Part shown: in pieces, positions 1-8,485 of the stretch
Numbering within the stretch: the stretch's first letter is position 1
Layout of the letters: each line of letters begins with the position of its first letter
Origin: Ophiobolus disseminans
Taxonomy: Eukaryota; Ascomycota; Dothideomycetes; Pleosporales; Phaeosphaeriaceae
DNA: 13,954 nucleotides
Direction: 5' to 3'
Assembly (NCBI GenBank): GCA_010093685.1
Contig: MU006223.1
Span: 1,263,327-1,277,280, forward strand
Program-made: the position numbers and the translations under genes
Notes under the pieces: generated by a model
Told to the model about the DNA's origin: nothing
Seen by the model: only the letters and a program-made list of their open reading frames with translations
Database searches by the model: none

Positions 1-1930
1 ACTACGCTAGTGGCTTGCTAACCTTAAGCTCACTGCTAGGGTTGATGATCGCCTTGAAAAGGAACGCACACGCGAACGCTACTACACCGCCCTTAAGCCT
101 ATGCGCAATACACACAATTAGGATACATAGCTAGTAGAATATAATGAAGCATTATTAGATGCAACAGTGCATAGAGTGTCTGAGGTACATGATATTGACA
201 ATATCACTAAAGACTTCCTGCAGGCTGTAAACAAGGCAGCACCTATGTAGGCTGCAACCTTCTAAGATACTAGAAGGTTTAATCCTCTTATAACAAGAAA
301 GGAGATAATGAAACGCTTCTAGGAATACATGAGCCTGAATTATCCGCTGAAACTAGTGAATAAAAAGCAGGCATTTATTGCTGTAGCTAATAACTCCTTA
401 TTTCTCGCTGATAGTAGTGCAACTACCTAGGATAGCCAGAAGGACGCTTCTGAAGCTATGGAAAACAGGGCGCTATCTAAACACAGGGAAAGAAACCCTA
501 ATAGAAAGAGAAAGAGCAATTAATCCTCCTCTTAGTCTAGCAAAAGACCTGCTAGTAACAAGGCATCTTTAGGTAAGAAGTGCCTAGCATGTAACTAAGT
601 CCATAACATTAAGGATTGCTAGTATATTAATAATAACCAAGCACCTAAATAGTAGAAGCTAAACTCTACTATACGCACTCTTGTAGTATACAAGTGCAAG
701 CATAACCCTGCCCTTTAAGGAGCACTACGAGGCACTAGCAGAACCAAGTCTTAAACCCTAACTGTTAAGAGATTAGAATCCTAGACACTAATCATCTAGG
801 ACATCCTGATGACAATCAACAATAACTAGAAGGTCGGCAAATCACCGCAATGACTAAGGCCTCATTCTAAGTCAGTGGCAATCAAGGTTACCCTTTAAAA
901 CACTCCTTTATTCTAGACTCAGGCTCAACCTGCCACATCACCAACAACCTAGAGCGCACCTATGACAACAGACTATGTACACCTAGCGACTTTATATAGG
1001 CAGGCAACTCTTAACTCTAGATCACAGGGTATAGTTCACTAGACCTATTCCTAACCAATTAGGGCAGAACAACTAAGCTCATCCTTTATGATGTTGCTAT
1101 CTGTCTAGACATCCTATGCAACCTAGTATTATTCCGCCTTCTTAGGCAGCTAGGCATATAGTAGGAAACTAAGCATGAACCTACTACACTCAGGAGACCA
1201 GATAGATCTATCCTAGGAAGGCTCACTAAGCTTTATAGCTAATAGGTGTTGGAACACCACTTAACTATTAACTCGGCCTTCTACACAACAAACTTAAGAA
1301 CACTAAGAGCATTATAAAGATCCTTAGCTATTACCTAGCATAAGCGCTTAGGCTATCTAGGCCTAGCAGCTATTAAGCACCTTGTTTAGCAAGCTAAGGG
1401 GGTGCGCATCAAAGGCATCACCACAGTTGAGTGCAACTCATGTGGCAAAGCCAAAGCTAAGCGCCAAATACGCCGCACACCACGCAACAATGACCTAGGA
1501 CTAGGAGAAAGACTAGCTATTGACTTCCACTCCTATGAGGACTAGAGCATCACTAAGGAGAAGAGTTAAATGCTTATTACCTGCAGGTTCTCTGGACTCC
1601 AATAGGACATGTACTTTACGGACAACAGACCTGCTAATTCTATTATTAATAAACTCAGGATCTTCTTCACCTTTCTTAGGATCTATTTCAACATCACTAT
1701 CAAGATTATTAAAGCAGACAATGAGATTACTACTGTTAAACCACAAGTTCAGCGCTGGCTTAACTCCAAAGGGATTATTATTAAGCCTTTAGCTCCTAAT
1801 ACTTAAGCCTAGAATAGAGGTGCTGAACGCTTAGGGGGTGTAAACAAGGAGAAGGCACGCGCTATAAGATTAGATGCCAACCTCTCCTAGGAACTATAGC
1901 CTGAAATCACTAGAGCAGTAGTTTACCTCT
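1..1930 (+). pseudogene. Ty1/copia gag-protease-integrase fragment (element A), truncated at both ends
   Basis: Dead copia polyprotein fragment. The gag part reads from base 2 in one frame and ends with a CCHC zinc knuckle (CX2CX3HX4C) at 581-619, which would bind nucleic acid in the virus-like particle. The reading then shifts frame somewhere in about 700-840. Next come an intact aspartic protease motif DSGST at 916-930, a GAG-pre-integrase HHCC region (His codons from 1339, CX2C at 1432-1443) and the integrase core. The integrase triad is intact: Asp 1522-1524, Asp 1717-1719 and Glu 1825-1827, with 35 residues between the last two (DD35E). Many TAG/TAA codons stand where the related copies or the family have Gln or Trp. 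The gag start lies left of the window. The fragment stops abruptly at 1930, in the C-terminal part of the integrase, where an inverted LTR begins. It is a relative of fragment B, not its 5' half, because the two overlap by about 700 bp. Confidence 0.88.
581..619 (+). other. Zinc knuckle in gag of element A
   Basis: Cys-X2-Cys-X3-His-X4-Cys is read directly in the gag frame, with one TAG or TAA stop inside the motif and another directly after it. Element D has the same spacing at 9544-9582, so this marks the C-terminal end of gag. Confidence 0.8.
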
Positions 1931-2128
1931 TGTCAGATTTGATGAGGTATTGAAACCTAATGATAGATAAGATAAATTAATAATGATAATGTTCTGTTGT
2001 GGTGTTCCCCGGTCAAGTGCGGAGTTTAACTAGGTGTTAGATCTAGTACTAGTGTGCTAAGGCGCTTGTGCCGGCCCCTTCTGTTTCTTTTAGTGTTAGT
2101 AGCCTCACAGCACCCCTAATATCTAACA
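1931..2128 (-). repeat. Inverted LTR of the A/B copia family
   Basis: Read on the minus strand, this 198-bp block starts TGTTAGAT and ends CTGACA. It aligns along its whole length with the direct LTR at 5253-5451, including a shared core around ACTAGTACTAGATCTAACAC. The two differ by transitions, a few transversions and small indels, so they are not the paired LTRs of one recent insertion. Neither side shows a primer-binding site or polypurine tract in the right orientation. The flanking 5-mers, CCTCT on the left and TAAGG on the right, do not match, so it is not a clean solo LTR. Its ends coincide exactly with the broken ends of fragments A and B. Confidence 0.85.
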
Positions 2129-4182
2129 TAAGGAGATCTATAGCTAATAGGTATTAGAACACAACTCTGCCTCTAGCGCTACTTTCTACACACACACAAG
2201 CTTAAGAACAGCACAAGTATCTTAAAAGGCACTAGCAATTATTTAGCATAAACGCCTTGGACATCCTAGCCCAGCATCTATTAAACACCCAGTACAGCAA
2301 GCTAAGGGGGCGCGCATTAAGGGTATTACTACAGTTAAGTGCAACTTATATAGTAGAGCCAAAACCAGACGCTAAGTACGCCGCATACCCCGCAAAAATG
2401 ATAAAGGACTAGGAGAGAGACTAGCTACTGATTTCCACTTATATAAAGCGCAAAGCAGTACTAAGGAGAAGAGCTAAATGCTTATTATAGACAGGTTCTT
2501 AGGCCTCTAATAGAACATCTACTTCACAGACAATCGCACGGCAGCCTTAATTATTGCAAAGCTAGCTAAATTTTTCCTCTTCTTAAAAAACTACTTTAAC
2601 ATTACAGTTAAAGTCATCGAGTCTAACAATAAGATTACTACAGTTAAGCCCTAAGTAGAACGCTAGTTAGGTACAAAAGGGATTATTATTAAGCCTTTAG
2701 CCCTAGATACGCAAGCTTAGAATAGAGGAGCTGAACGCTTAGGGGGTGTAAACAAGGAAAAAGCACGCGCAATAAGGCTTAATGCCAACCTCTCCTAGGA
2801 ACTATAGCCTAAAATTACAAGAGCTGCAGTGTACCTCTACAACAGAACTCTAAACTACATTAACAACTAGAGAACACCTTACAAGATCTTCTTCACCCGC
2901 ATTGCTTTTAGCAACGGAATTGTCACCTTACTTCGAAAGCCAAACCTCTCTTATCTAAAGGCATATAGCTGCAAAGCTTTTGCAATGTCTAATAACACAC
3001 ATCGTAGAAAATCACGCCTGTAACGCCTAGATCTAAAAGCATAGGTTAGATATCTTGTTAGATACAGATTATCTAACATCTATCGCATCTAGATACTATT
3101 ATTAGCTAAGGTAATTAGCACACGCGATGTTGTGTTTAATAAGCAAGCAGTGTTTAATAGCAAGGTTAAAGATCTAATAGACAGCCTTATGCATAACACA
3201 CTAGAAGAGATTGCTACACGTGTAAGGATTATAGAACTACTAAATCTAATAACTAATCTAGAAATAGAGTTATTCTTTAAAGATAACAACACTAAAGACT
3301 TAGATGTTTAACAAGATAAATTAGATCTACTTAGATACTATTAAGAGAAGGATTATAGGCATTTACCTAACACCTCCACTAACAGCACCACCGCTAGCTG
3401 CACTGCTAGCTAGGTTAATAGCTAGAAATTAGACATAGCTAACACTACACGGGTTATCTAAGACTGTCCTATAGGCAGCTGCCTTTATAGCAGGAACTTA
3501 GGCTGGAAACACTAGCTAACATGAGGGAGCAGTAGTTAATAAGGCTTAGGTAAAGAGGCTACTTGCCTCTGGCATCAAGATACACCGCAGTTAGCTCCTA
3601 CCTCTACTAACTTATAAGACTAAGTTTAAAGAACACCTAATTGGAGAGCTATTCAAAGAAGCAGAACGCGACTATTTAGCAAGCTATTAACAGATAGAAT
3701 CATAGAGAGAAGTATCCTATGCCTTAATTAGACTAACAGGTGACTAGGTCCTAGACTGCATATAGGTATACACCTACAAGTTTAACAAGGATTATTAATT
3801 CCTTAAGTGCAAGGCACGCCTTGTAGTTAGAGAAGACTAACAGAGACAGATCTCTTCCTAAGATACCTATGCAGCCACTCTAGCTAGCAGATTATTTCGC
3901 ATGCTTATAGCAATTGCAGCTAAGCATAACCTAGAACTTAAGCAATATAATATTACAAACGCATTTGTTTATGCTACTATAGACAGGGAAATCTACATAA
4001 GGATGCCTAAAGGATACTAGAAGAAAGAAATTATCCTTAAGGTTCAGAAGGCCTTGTATAGATTGCGCATTTTACCTGTACTCTAGCAGAAGGAGTTTAC
4101 AATAACTCTTAAGGACCTTAGCTTTATATGCGTCCCTTACGAGCCTTGTTGCATAATTAAGGATAGTATTATTATCTTCTTT

Positions 4183-4194
4183 TATGTAGATAAC
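4183..4194 (+). other. RT catalytic box of element B, YVDD changed to YVDN
   Basis: The codons read Tyr-Val-Asp-Asn within FFY-V-DN-II. The second catalytic Asp codon has become AAC through TpG to TpA, as expected from RIP. Family knowledge says both Asp residues bind the catalytic metals, so this RT should be inactive. Confidence 0.85.
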
Positions 4195-5240
4195 ATTATC
4201 CTAGCCTATGCTAAACACAAGACTAAGGAAGCACAACAAGCTATCTAACTCTTATAGAATAAGTATACTATAACTAGAGGAGAAGATCTTTAGTAGTTCT
4301 TAGAAGTAGAGGTAATTAGAGACAGAACAGAAGGACTTGTCTATCTCTCACAAGCTGCCTATATAGACAAAATCTACAGGCTAGTAGACAAGCATAAGCT
4401 ACGCTATGATACACGTATAAGTTCTATTAAACTTCAGCCCTTAAACTCACTATCAACACCTGCTAAGATCAACAGATACCAACGCAAAATTAGGTCACTA
4501 CTCTTTGCTGCAGTCACTACTAGACTAGACATCGCCTTTGCTACCTTACGCCTAGCACGCTTTCTATCTAATCTATTCTAAGAACATCACAATACCGTAG
4601 ACCGCGTCCTCCTATACCTCTTAGATACAAGGTAGCTAGCACTACAGCTTAGAGGAGGAGACACCCTTTAAGTAGCTAGTAATGCATTATTTGCAGACAA
4701 CACACAAGACAGGAAAAGCTCTTAAGGCTATGCAATTAAGCTCTTTAATAGCCTTATTACCTAGAGAGCTAGTAAGCAAGACACTGTTACTATATCCACC
4801 ACTAAGGCAGAACTCCTAGCACTATCCTAAGTAGCTAAGGAAGCCCTCTTTACATCACGCCTACTTAAGAAGCTCTAAATTCAGCTTCTATCTAATACAA
4901 TTACGATCTATTGCGATAATATGCAGACTATTAGACTAGTTACAAAAGAGATATTAAAGCTTTAAATAAAGCTTAGGTATGTAGATATCTACAACTACTA
5001 GATAAGATAGGAGGTTACAAGTAGAAAGATTACTATAGAATATATTTAATTATCGGAAATAATAGCGGATGGCTTTACTAAGGTGTTGCTAGGCAACAAG
5101 TGGCTAAACTTCCTTTATTAAGTTAGATTAGTTAAGGTATTACTACATAAGGTGACTAAGGAGGCACTATTAGAAGACCTTTAAGCAAAACTTAAGGACC
5201 TTATTGTTACCTAAGGTTACTAGCTTGCAAACACATCTAA

Positions 5241-5250
5241 GCGAAGAGAG
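5241..5250 (+). other. Polypurine tract of element B
   Basis: A purine-rich run, GCGAAGAGAG, lies 2 bp before the 3' LTR. This is where the plus-strand primer of LTR elements sits. The assignment rests on position and composition only. Confidence 0.55.
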
Positions 5251-5252
5251 CG

Positions 5253-5451
5253 TATTAGATAATAGGGGTGCTGTAAGGCTACTAACACTAAATAAAATAG
5301 GAGGGGCTAGCACAGCGCCTTAGCACACTAGTACTAGATCTAACACTTAGTTAAACTCTGCACTGCGACTAGAGAAAAGAATACAAGACAATACATTATT
5401 ATCAATTTATCTTATCTATTATTAGGTTCTAATACCTTATTAAATCTAACA
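5253..5451 (+). repeat. 3' LTR of element B
   Basis: A 199-bp block that starts TATTAGAT (originally TGTTAGAT, with TG changed to TA) and ends ATCTAACA. It follows the end of pol and a purine-rich tract directly, so it is the 3' LTR of fragment B. The inverted block at 1931-2128 is a second member of the same LTR family. TTATCTTATC at about 5408-5417 gives two overlapping GATAA motifs on the minus strand. The base run after the LTR (GCGTT) has no matching partner at the left of fragment B, so no target duplication can be assigned. Confidence 0.85.
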
Positions 5452-5610
5452 CAGCGTTTGTCTAGGCATTTGCTTTCCGTTCGCGACACGGACGGATATA
5501 GGATTCTCCTTAAGCTTAGTAGCGAGGCTAGCTCGTTTTACTGCTTCTGTAAGAGATTAGACCTCTACTATCCTTAGTAGAGTTACTTCGGTTTAATAGA
5601 AGAGCAGGGA
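5452..5610. other. Unassigned spacer between element B and the gypsy-like region
   Basis: I see no gene, LTR or retrotransposon protein here. The stretch at 5475-5500 is CpG-rich (TTCGCGACACGGACGG) and less decayed than the elements. It could be remnant host sequence or an unrecognised part of the following element. Confidence 0.4.
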
Positions 5611-5760
5611 ACATTATGGAATGTCCTAGAACATTATAGAATGTCCTAGAATGTTATGGAATGTTATAGAATGTCCTAGAACATTATAGAATGTCCTAGA
5701 ACATTATAGAATGTCCTAGAACATCATAGAATGTCCTGGAATGTCACAGAATATCCGGGA
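5611..5760. repeat. 10-bp periodic array (20-bp higher-order unit)
   Basis: Fifteen consecutive 10-bp units, each ending AGA, GGA or similar, align without a single indel. The main types are ACATTATAGA and ATGTCCTAGA, which alternate to make a 20-bp unit. Differences between units are mostly C/T or A/G. The GAA element therefore recurs every 10 bp, once per helical turn. The array lies just upstream of a TATA-containing block and is probably the upstream part of a retrotransposon LTR or promoter. Confidence 0.85.
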
Positions 5761-6011
5761 ACTAGCTAGAACAAGATATGTTCTTCTAATAGCTAACAAA
5801 TGCTGATGTAAGTAGAAACTTCTAGAAGCTAGCAGTCTGCTATAAAGTCAGCCTTCTCTAGCTCTAGATAGACTCTATCGAATTCATCATAGTTCAACCT
5901 AGCCTTCCTGCTGTCTTTAGCCTAGCCCCTTACATTTAAATTCGATTAACTACTTAAGTAGCTAGTGTAGCTATCCCCTAGTGCTCTACAACGGAATTGC
6001 GAGAGCAACAC
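5761..6011 (+). promoter_or_regulatory. Putative gypsy-like LTR/promoter block
   Basis: The block contains a TATA-like CTATAAAG at 5840-5847. About 150 bp further on, at roughly 5992-6011, comes a leader that reads ACGGAATTGCGAGAGCAACA. It lies between the 10-bp array and the 18/19-bp repeats that precede a gag-like frame, the layout expected for a 5' LTR plus untranslated leader. I cannot fix the LTR ends or a primer-binding site, because no second LTR copy is in the window. Ty3/gypsy is an inference from layout. Confidence 0.4.
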
Positions 6012-6149
6012 AACGGAATTATTAGATATTAACGGAATTATTAGACACAACGGAATTATTAGACATTAACGGAATTATTGGACACAACGGAATCATTGGA
6101 CATTACTAGAATTACTAGAATTACTAGAATTACTAGAATTACTGGAATT
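6012..6149. repeat. Minisatellite: alternating 19/18-bp units, then 9-bp units
   Basis: Five units built on AACGGAATTATTAGACA alternate in length 19, 18, 19, 18, 19 bp (6012-6030, 6031-6048, 6049-6067, 6068-6085, 6086-6104). They end alternately in ATT and AC. Five 9-bp units follow at 6105-6149, four ACTAGAATT and one ACTGGAATT. The 9-bp unit resembles a shortened form of the longer one. The array sits in the presumed leader directly before the gag-like start. Its alternating lengths do not keep a reading frame, so it is non-coding. Confidence 0.88.
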
Positions 6150-6160
6150 GACTAGATACA

Positions 6161-6372
6161 ATAGAACACGCTATAGAAGAACCTAAGCAGATAACTAATA
6201 ATGCTACTAATGCTCCTCTATCTATAGATTAAGCATTCTATGCCTTTATACAGTAGATAGTGCAAAGTAATGCTATTAACTAGCAAACTTTGCAAGGGCT
6301 CTAGAACGTTTTGCAATAAAGTATTAACTCTCTACAACCTAAGAAGAGAAAAGAGAAGCTGCTATAGCTCTT
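6161..6372 (+). pseudogene. N-terminal gag-like fragment, probable Ty3/gypsy element
   Basis: A single frame of about 70 codons starts at ATA (6161-6163), most likely a former ATG changed by TpG to TpA. It reads EHAIEEPKQ, then a Gln/Asn-rich helical-looking segment and a basic KKRKEK cluster near the end. The only interruptions are TAG/TAA, each of which fits Gln. The frame is cut at 6372 by the 5' LTR of element C. A hydrophilic, Gln-rich N-terminus after a long repeated leader resembles fungal gypsy gag, but no zinc knuckle, RT or other diagnostic domain is present. The family call is therefore tentative. The remainder should lie beyond the right edge of the window, after element C. Confidence 0.55.
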
Positions 6373-6546
6373 TGTTAGAGAATTAAGGTTTGAGCCGAGG
6401 CCGATCACGGGATTAGAGCCGGAAGCTCGGGGATCAAGGCCCCGACGTAGGGTATATAACCTGGATTTTCATCCAATCTTTCCTAAGTAGTTATCTGATT
6501 AATACACTCATTTCAATTAAAGTTCTAACGTCTCTTAGCAACAACA
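6373..6546 (+). repeat. 5' LTR of element C
   Basis: The block starts TGTTAGAG exactly where the gypsy-like gag frame breaks off. It contains a TATA box and is followed by a primer-binding-like site and then gag. The right end (ACAACA) is set by the primer site and could be off by some bases; an alternative end is near 6529. The left half (about 6391-6446) is CpG-rich and poorly decayed. It includes a short hairpin, CGGGG at 6428-6432 pairing with CCCCG at 6440-6444. The second LTR lies outside the window. Confidence 0.65.
6453..6459 (+). promoter_or_regulatory. TATA box in the LTR of element C
   Basis: TATATAA lies 9 bp after the small GC hairpin and about 90 bp before the LTR end. That is a sensible place for the RNA start of a copia genomic transcript. 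No expression evidence can be read from sequence. Confidence 0.55.
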
Positions 6547-6562
6547 GTTATAAGCCTAGCGC
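6547..6562 (+). other. Primer-binding site of element C, internal initiator tRNA-Met type
   Basis: GTTATAAGCCTAGCGC is complementary, at 13 of 16 positions by my comparison with remembered yeast initiator tRNA-Met, to the anticodon-loop side of the 5' half (GCGCAGGGCTCATAAC). One mismatch is a CpA/TpG-type change. Drosophila copia is known to be primed by a 5' half fragment of this tRNA, so the position next to the LTR end and the match support the same mechanism here. Confidence 0.65.
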
Positions 6563-6660
6563 TTTAGGATCGTAGAGTTAATTCTCCCTGCGTACCTAGC
6601 ACTACTGAGAGTGTTAGAACGATTACACTACTCTATTATCTCCCGATCTACACACGCACG

Positions 6661-8248
6661 ATAAACGACGACAGAGTCGATGCACACAATGCGCTCCTTA
6701 AAAGCTAATCTAACTAGCCGTACTAGTACGCCTAACTCTAGTTCTATTGCGCAGGCAAAGGAATCTAGGATCTCGTCGATCTAGACAAGGAAACACAGGC
6801 CCCAATCGATAATCAGGCACCTAATTACCTAGAGCTCGATTCGCTCCTAGAGAAGCCTACTAAAGAAACAAACGAGATGCTAGATCAGCAAAAGAAGGCC
6901 CTCTAACAGAAGCTTATAGAGTACAACAAGGCTAAGGAAGACCGCGCAGAAGCAATAATTACGCACCTAGAGGATGTAGCCGTCTACAAAGTAGAGCTTA
7001 ATTAGTAGAAGAGCAATGTTGCTAAGCTTAGCAACGTGCTCGAATGGGTACACAAGACTGTTGCCTATAAGCTGCTAGCTCTGATTTAGATTATGCTTCT
7101 TGCAGAAGACTAGACTACACTACAAGCCTTAATTAGAAAGCTAAAAGCAGAGCTTGCGCTGATTAACTTAACAACCTTGATGCTAATCCGCTAGCAATAC
7201 TGCGAGCACCTTGCGAAGGCTCGCAATAGGCGGATTAAGCTAGAAACGTAGTTCACGCAGTGGCAGATGCTGTACACACAGGCTAGAGCTTAGCACCTCG
7301 CAGAAGTTAAGGGTGATCTAGTCCTTTAGGATTTCCTTAAGGCGATTAGAGCAAAGTTTGCACTAGAATAGGCAAGAAACCTTTGACAAATGATCCTAAT
7401 AACAGCAGCTATAGGCGGGACAGCTATAACCATAGATTAGGTAGCCTGCATGTTCTCGCTCACTCTATAGGAGCACGAGATCACTAGCTTAGGAACTAGA
7501 GGGAAATCCGCTAGCGTGTTTGCGACTTTCGCGGGGGATAGATTACCCCCCTAAAGAAAGCGGTACTCTGCATCAAATACCAACTAATACAAGTGCCTAT
7601 GCAAGCTAAGTAGATCGCACAAGTAGACTCTACTAAATTGCTGACAGCTCGAGACAGCGTGTACTAGATTAAGCTTAGCTAGGCCGCTACCCCTTGCGCT
7701 AACAGACTTAGATCGAACTAAGATCTATAAGCGGCTAGCGAAAAAGGAAAATGCAGAGCTACGCGAAAGTATAACTAACTCAGGTTAGAAACTAACAAGC
7801 ACTGTCTAATTAATCTTCTCTAGAGGATTAGGCAAAGGCATAGCTTCCGCTAACTATCCTAGCTCGCTGTAAGCAGCCTTAATTGATTCTAGCTAGTTTA
7901 AGGATAATCTAGCATTTAGGGTGTACAGCACTATTCAACACGCTCACCTACTGTTAATAAGCACTATCCTCGACAGCGGTGGAGCAGTGCATTTAGTTAA
8001 TAATCGAAGCTTTATAAAGGAAGGCACTTTTAGAAAGGCTGCTCTAGAAGATAGCATCAACGCTAGCACTCAGTCGCTGCTAATCTTAGGCTATAGTAAT
8101 TGAGTAATTAAGAACGCGATTAACGGGGTCTAAGGCGAGAAGACAGAAGACTTAATACTCAAAAACGTCTAGATCGTTGAGGGTTTTCACGTCAACATCG
8201 TATCGGAGCACTTGCTTAAGAAGGCAAAGGTCTAGTATTTAGGCTTAG
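6661..8248 (+). pseudogene. Ty1/copia gag-protease (element C, left part), interrupted by element D
   Basis: One reading frame runs from a former ATG, now ATA at 6661-6663 (TpG to TpA), to the insertion point. It is broken only by scattered stops, mostly TAG/TAA and a few TGA. Gag is long, charged and largely helical (6781-7400). A Cys/His cluster at about 7592-7640 may be a damaged zinc knuckle, but its spacing is irregular. The protease motif Leu-Asp-Ser-Gly-Gly is intact, with the Asp codon at 7972-7974. The frame stops at 8248, where element D has inserted between protease and GAG-pre-integrase, and resumes in phase at 13722. An in-frame alternative start, the ATG at 6689, lies in a different frame that closes after about 31 codons; I reject it. 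The 60-codon open stretch 7921-8103 is the best preserved part. Confidence 0.85.
8244..8248. repeat. Left target-site duplication of element D (CTTAG)
   Basis: CTTAG abuts the 5' LTR and is repeated perfectly directly after the 3' LTR at 13717-13721. Five bp is the usual copia duplication length. Confidence 0.92.
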
Positions 8249-8473
8249 TGTCAGATGTGATCAGCCTTTCAGCAGGGCGCTCAGAGACGGCAGAACTAAT
8301 CATGTGCTGGATTACTGCTAGCGCAGACTTAGGATAAGGAAGATAAAGATAAGCAGAGGAGACCCCTTAAGAGAACACACAAGACACACAATCAATACAC
8401 AACTGTTAATCATGATTAATACTGATTAACATTATTCATCTTTACACAATCTAATTAACCCTCTAATCTAATA
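8249..8473 (+). repeat. 5' LTR of element D
   Basis: A 225-bp block that begins TGTCAGATG and ends ATCTAATA (final CA changed to TA). It aligns without gaps to 13492-13716, with 17 differences, all transitions. The promoter is expected here. I see no strong TATA box, but three GATAA motifs cluster at 8333-8352. Confidence 0.93.
8333..8352 (+). promoter_or_regulatory. GATA-motif cluster in the LTR of element D
   Basis: GATAA occurs at 8333-8337, 8342-8346 and 8348-8352, and identically in the 3' LTR at 13576-13580, 13585-13589 and 13591-13595. GATA factors such as AreA/NIT2 recognise this core in filamentous ascomycetes. A role in nitrogen- or light-responsive transcription of the element is an inference. 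Confidence 0.4.
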
Positions 8474-8485
8474 ATTAAGAGTCTC
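8474..8485 (+). other. Primer-binding site of element D, possible tRNA-Lys(CUU) anticodon type
   Basis: ATTAAGAGTCTC starts on the base after the LTR. The reverse complement of its first 10 bases is GACTCTTAAT, the anticodon-loop sequence of tRNA-Lys(CUU) as I remember it from yeast. This would be an internal (half-tRNA) primer as in copia, but from a different tRNA than in element C. The 10-base match is short and from memory, so the call is provisional. Confidence 0.5.

Larger units (their letters stand above)
2129..5252 (+). pseudogene. Ty1/copia integrase-RT-RNase H fragment (element B), 5'-truncated
   Basis: The copy starts inside the GAG-pre-integrase region (LWHKRLGH-like, Trp codon now TAG at 2244-2246) and runs to the end of pol. 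The integrase core has Asp 2430-2432 and Glu 2733-2735, but the second acidic residue is Asn at 2625-2627. One frameshift lies at about 3440-3480, in the linker before reverse transcriptase. The RT carries YVDN at 4183-4194 in place of YVDD. RNase H has Asn at 4681-4683 where the family has Asp, and STTKAE where STTEAE is usual. A RYVDI segment follows, then a roughly 50-codon tail that reaches a purine-rich tract and the 3' LTR. Stops are almost all TAG/TAA at Gln or Trp positions. Gag, protease and the matching 5' LTR are absent. The sequence is clearly diverged from element A over their overlap. Confidence 0.9.

Noticed and set aside
1513..1746. 77-codon minus-strand frame
   Set aside because: It is antisense to the element A integrase, with no start context or recognisable domain.
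1520..1792. 90-codon open frame on the + strand
   Set aside because: It is out of frame with the integrase of element A, which is recognisable in the adjacent frame over the same bases. It is a shadow.
1609..1806. 65-codon open frame on the + strand as a separate small gene
   Set aside because: It is simply a stop-free stretch of the element A integrase core (contains the second catalytic Asp).
1931..2128. Ordinary solo LTR
   Set aside because: The flanking 5-mers differ (CCTCT and TAAGG), and the sequences on the two sides are overlapping parts of two different element copies.
3089..3292. 67-codon minus-strand frame
   Set aside because: It is antisense to the integrase-RT linker of element B; its Ser/Leu/Ile-rich composition is typical of a reverse-complement shadow.
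3440..3480. Programmed frameshift in element B
   Set aside because: Element D reads the same region in one frame. The shift lies between integrase and RT and not at a gag-pol border, so it is a decay indel.
5611..5760. CRISPR-like array
   Set aside because: Units are contiguous with no unique spacers, only 10/20 bp long, and set among eukaryotic retrotransposons.
6689..6784. ATG at 6689 as the gag start of element C
   Set aside because: That frame meets stops after about 31 codons. The frame from 6661 (ATA, formerly ATG) continues into the rest of gag and protease.
7921..8103. 60-codon + strand frame as an independent small protein
   Set aside because: It lies in the main frame of element C and carries the protease DSG motif, so it is part of that polyprotein.
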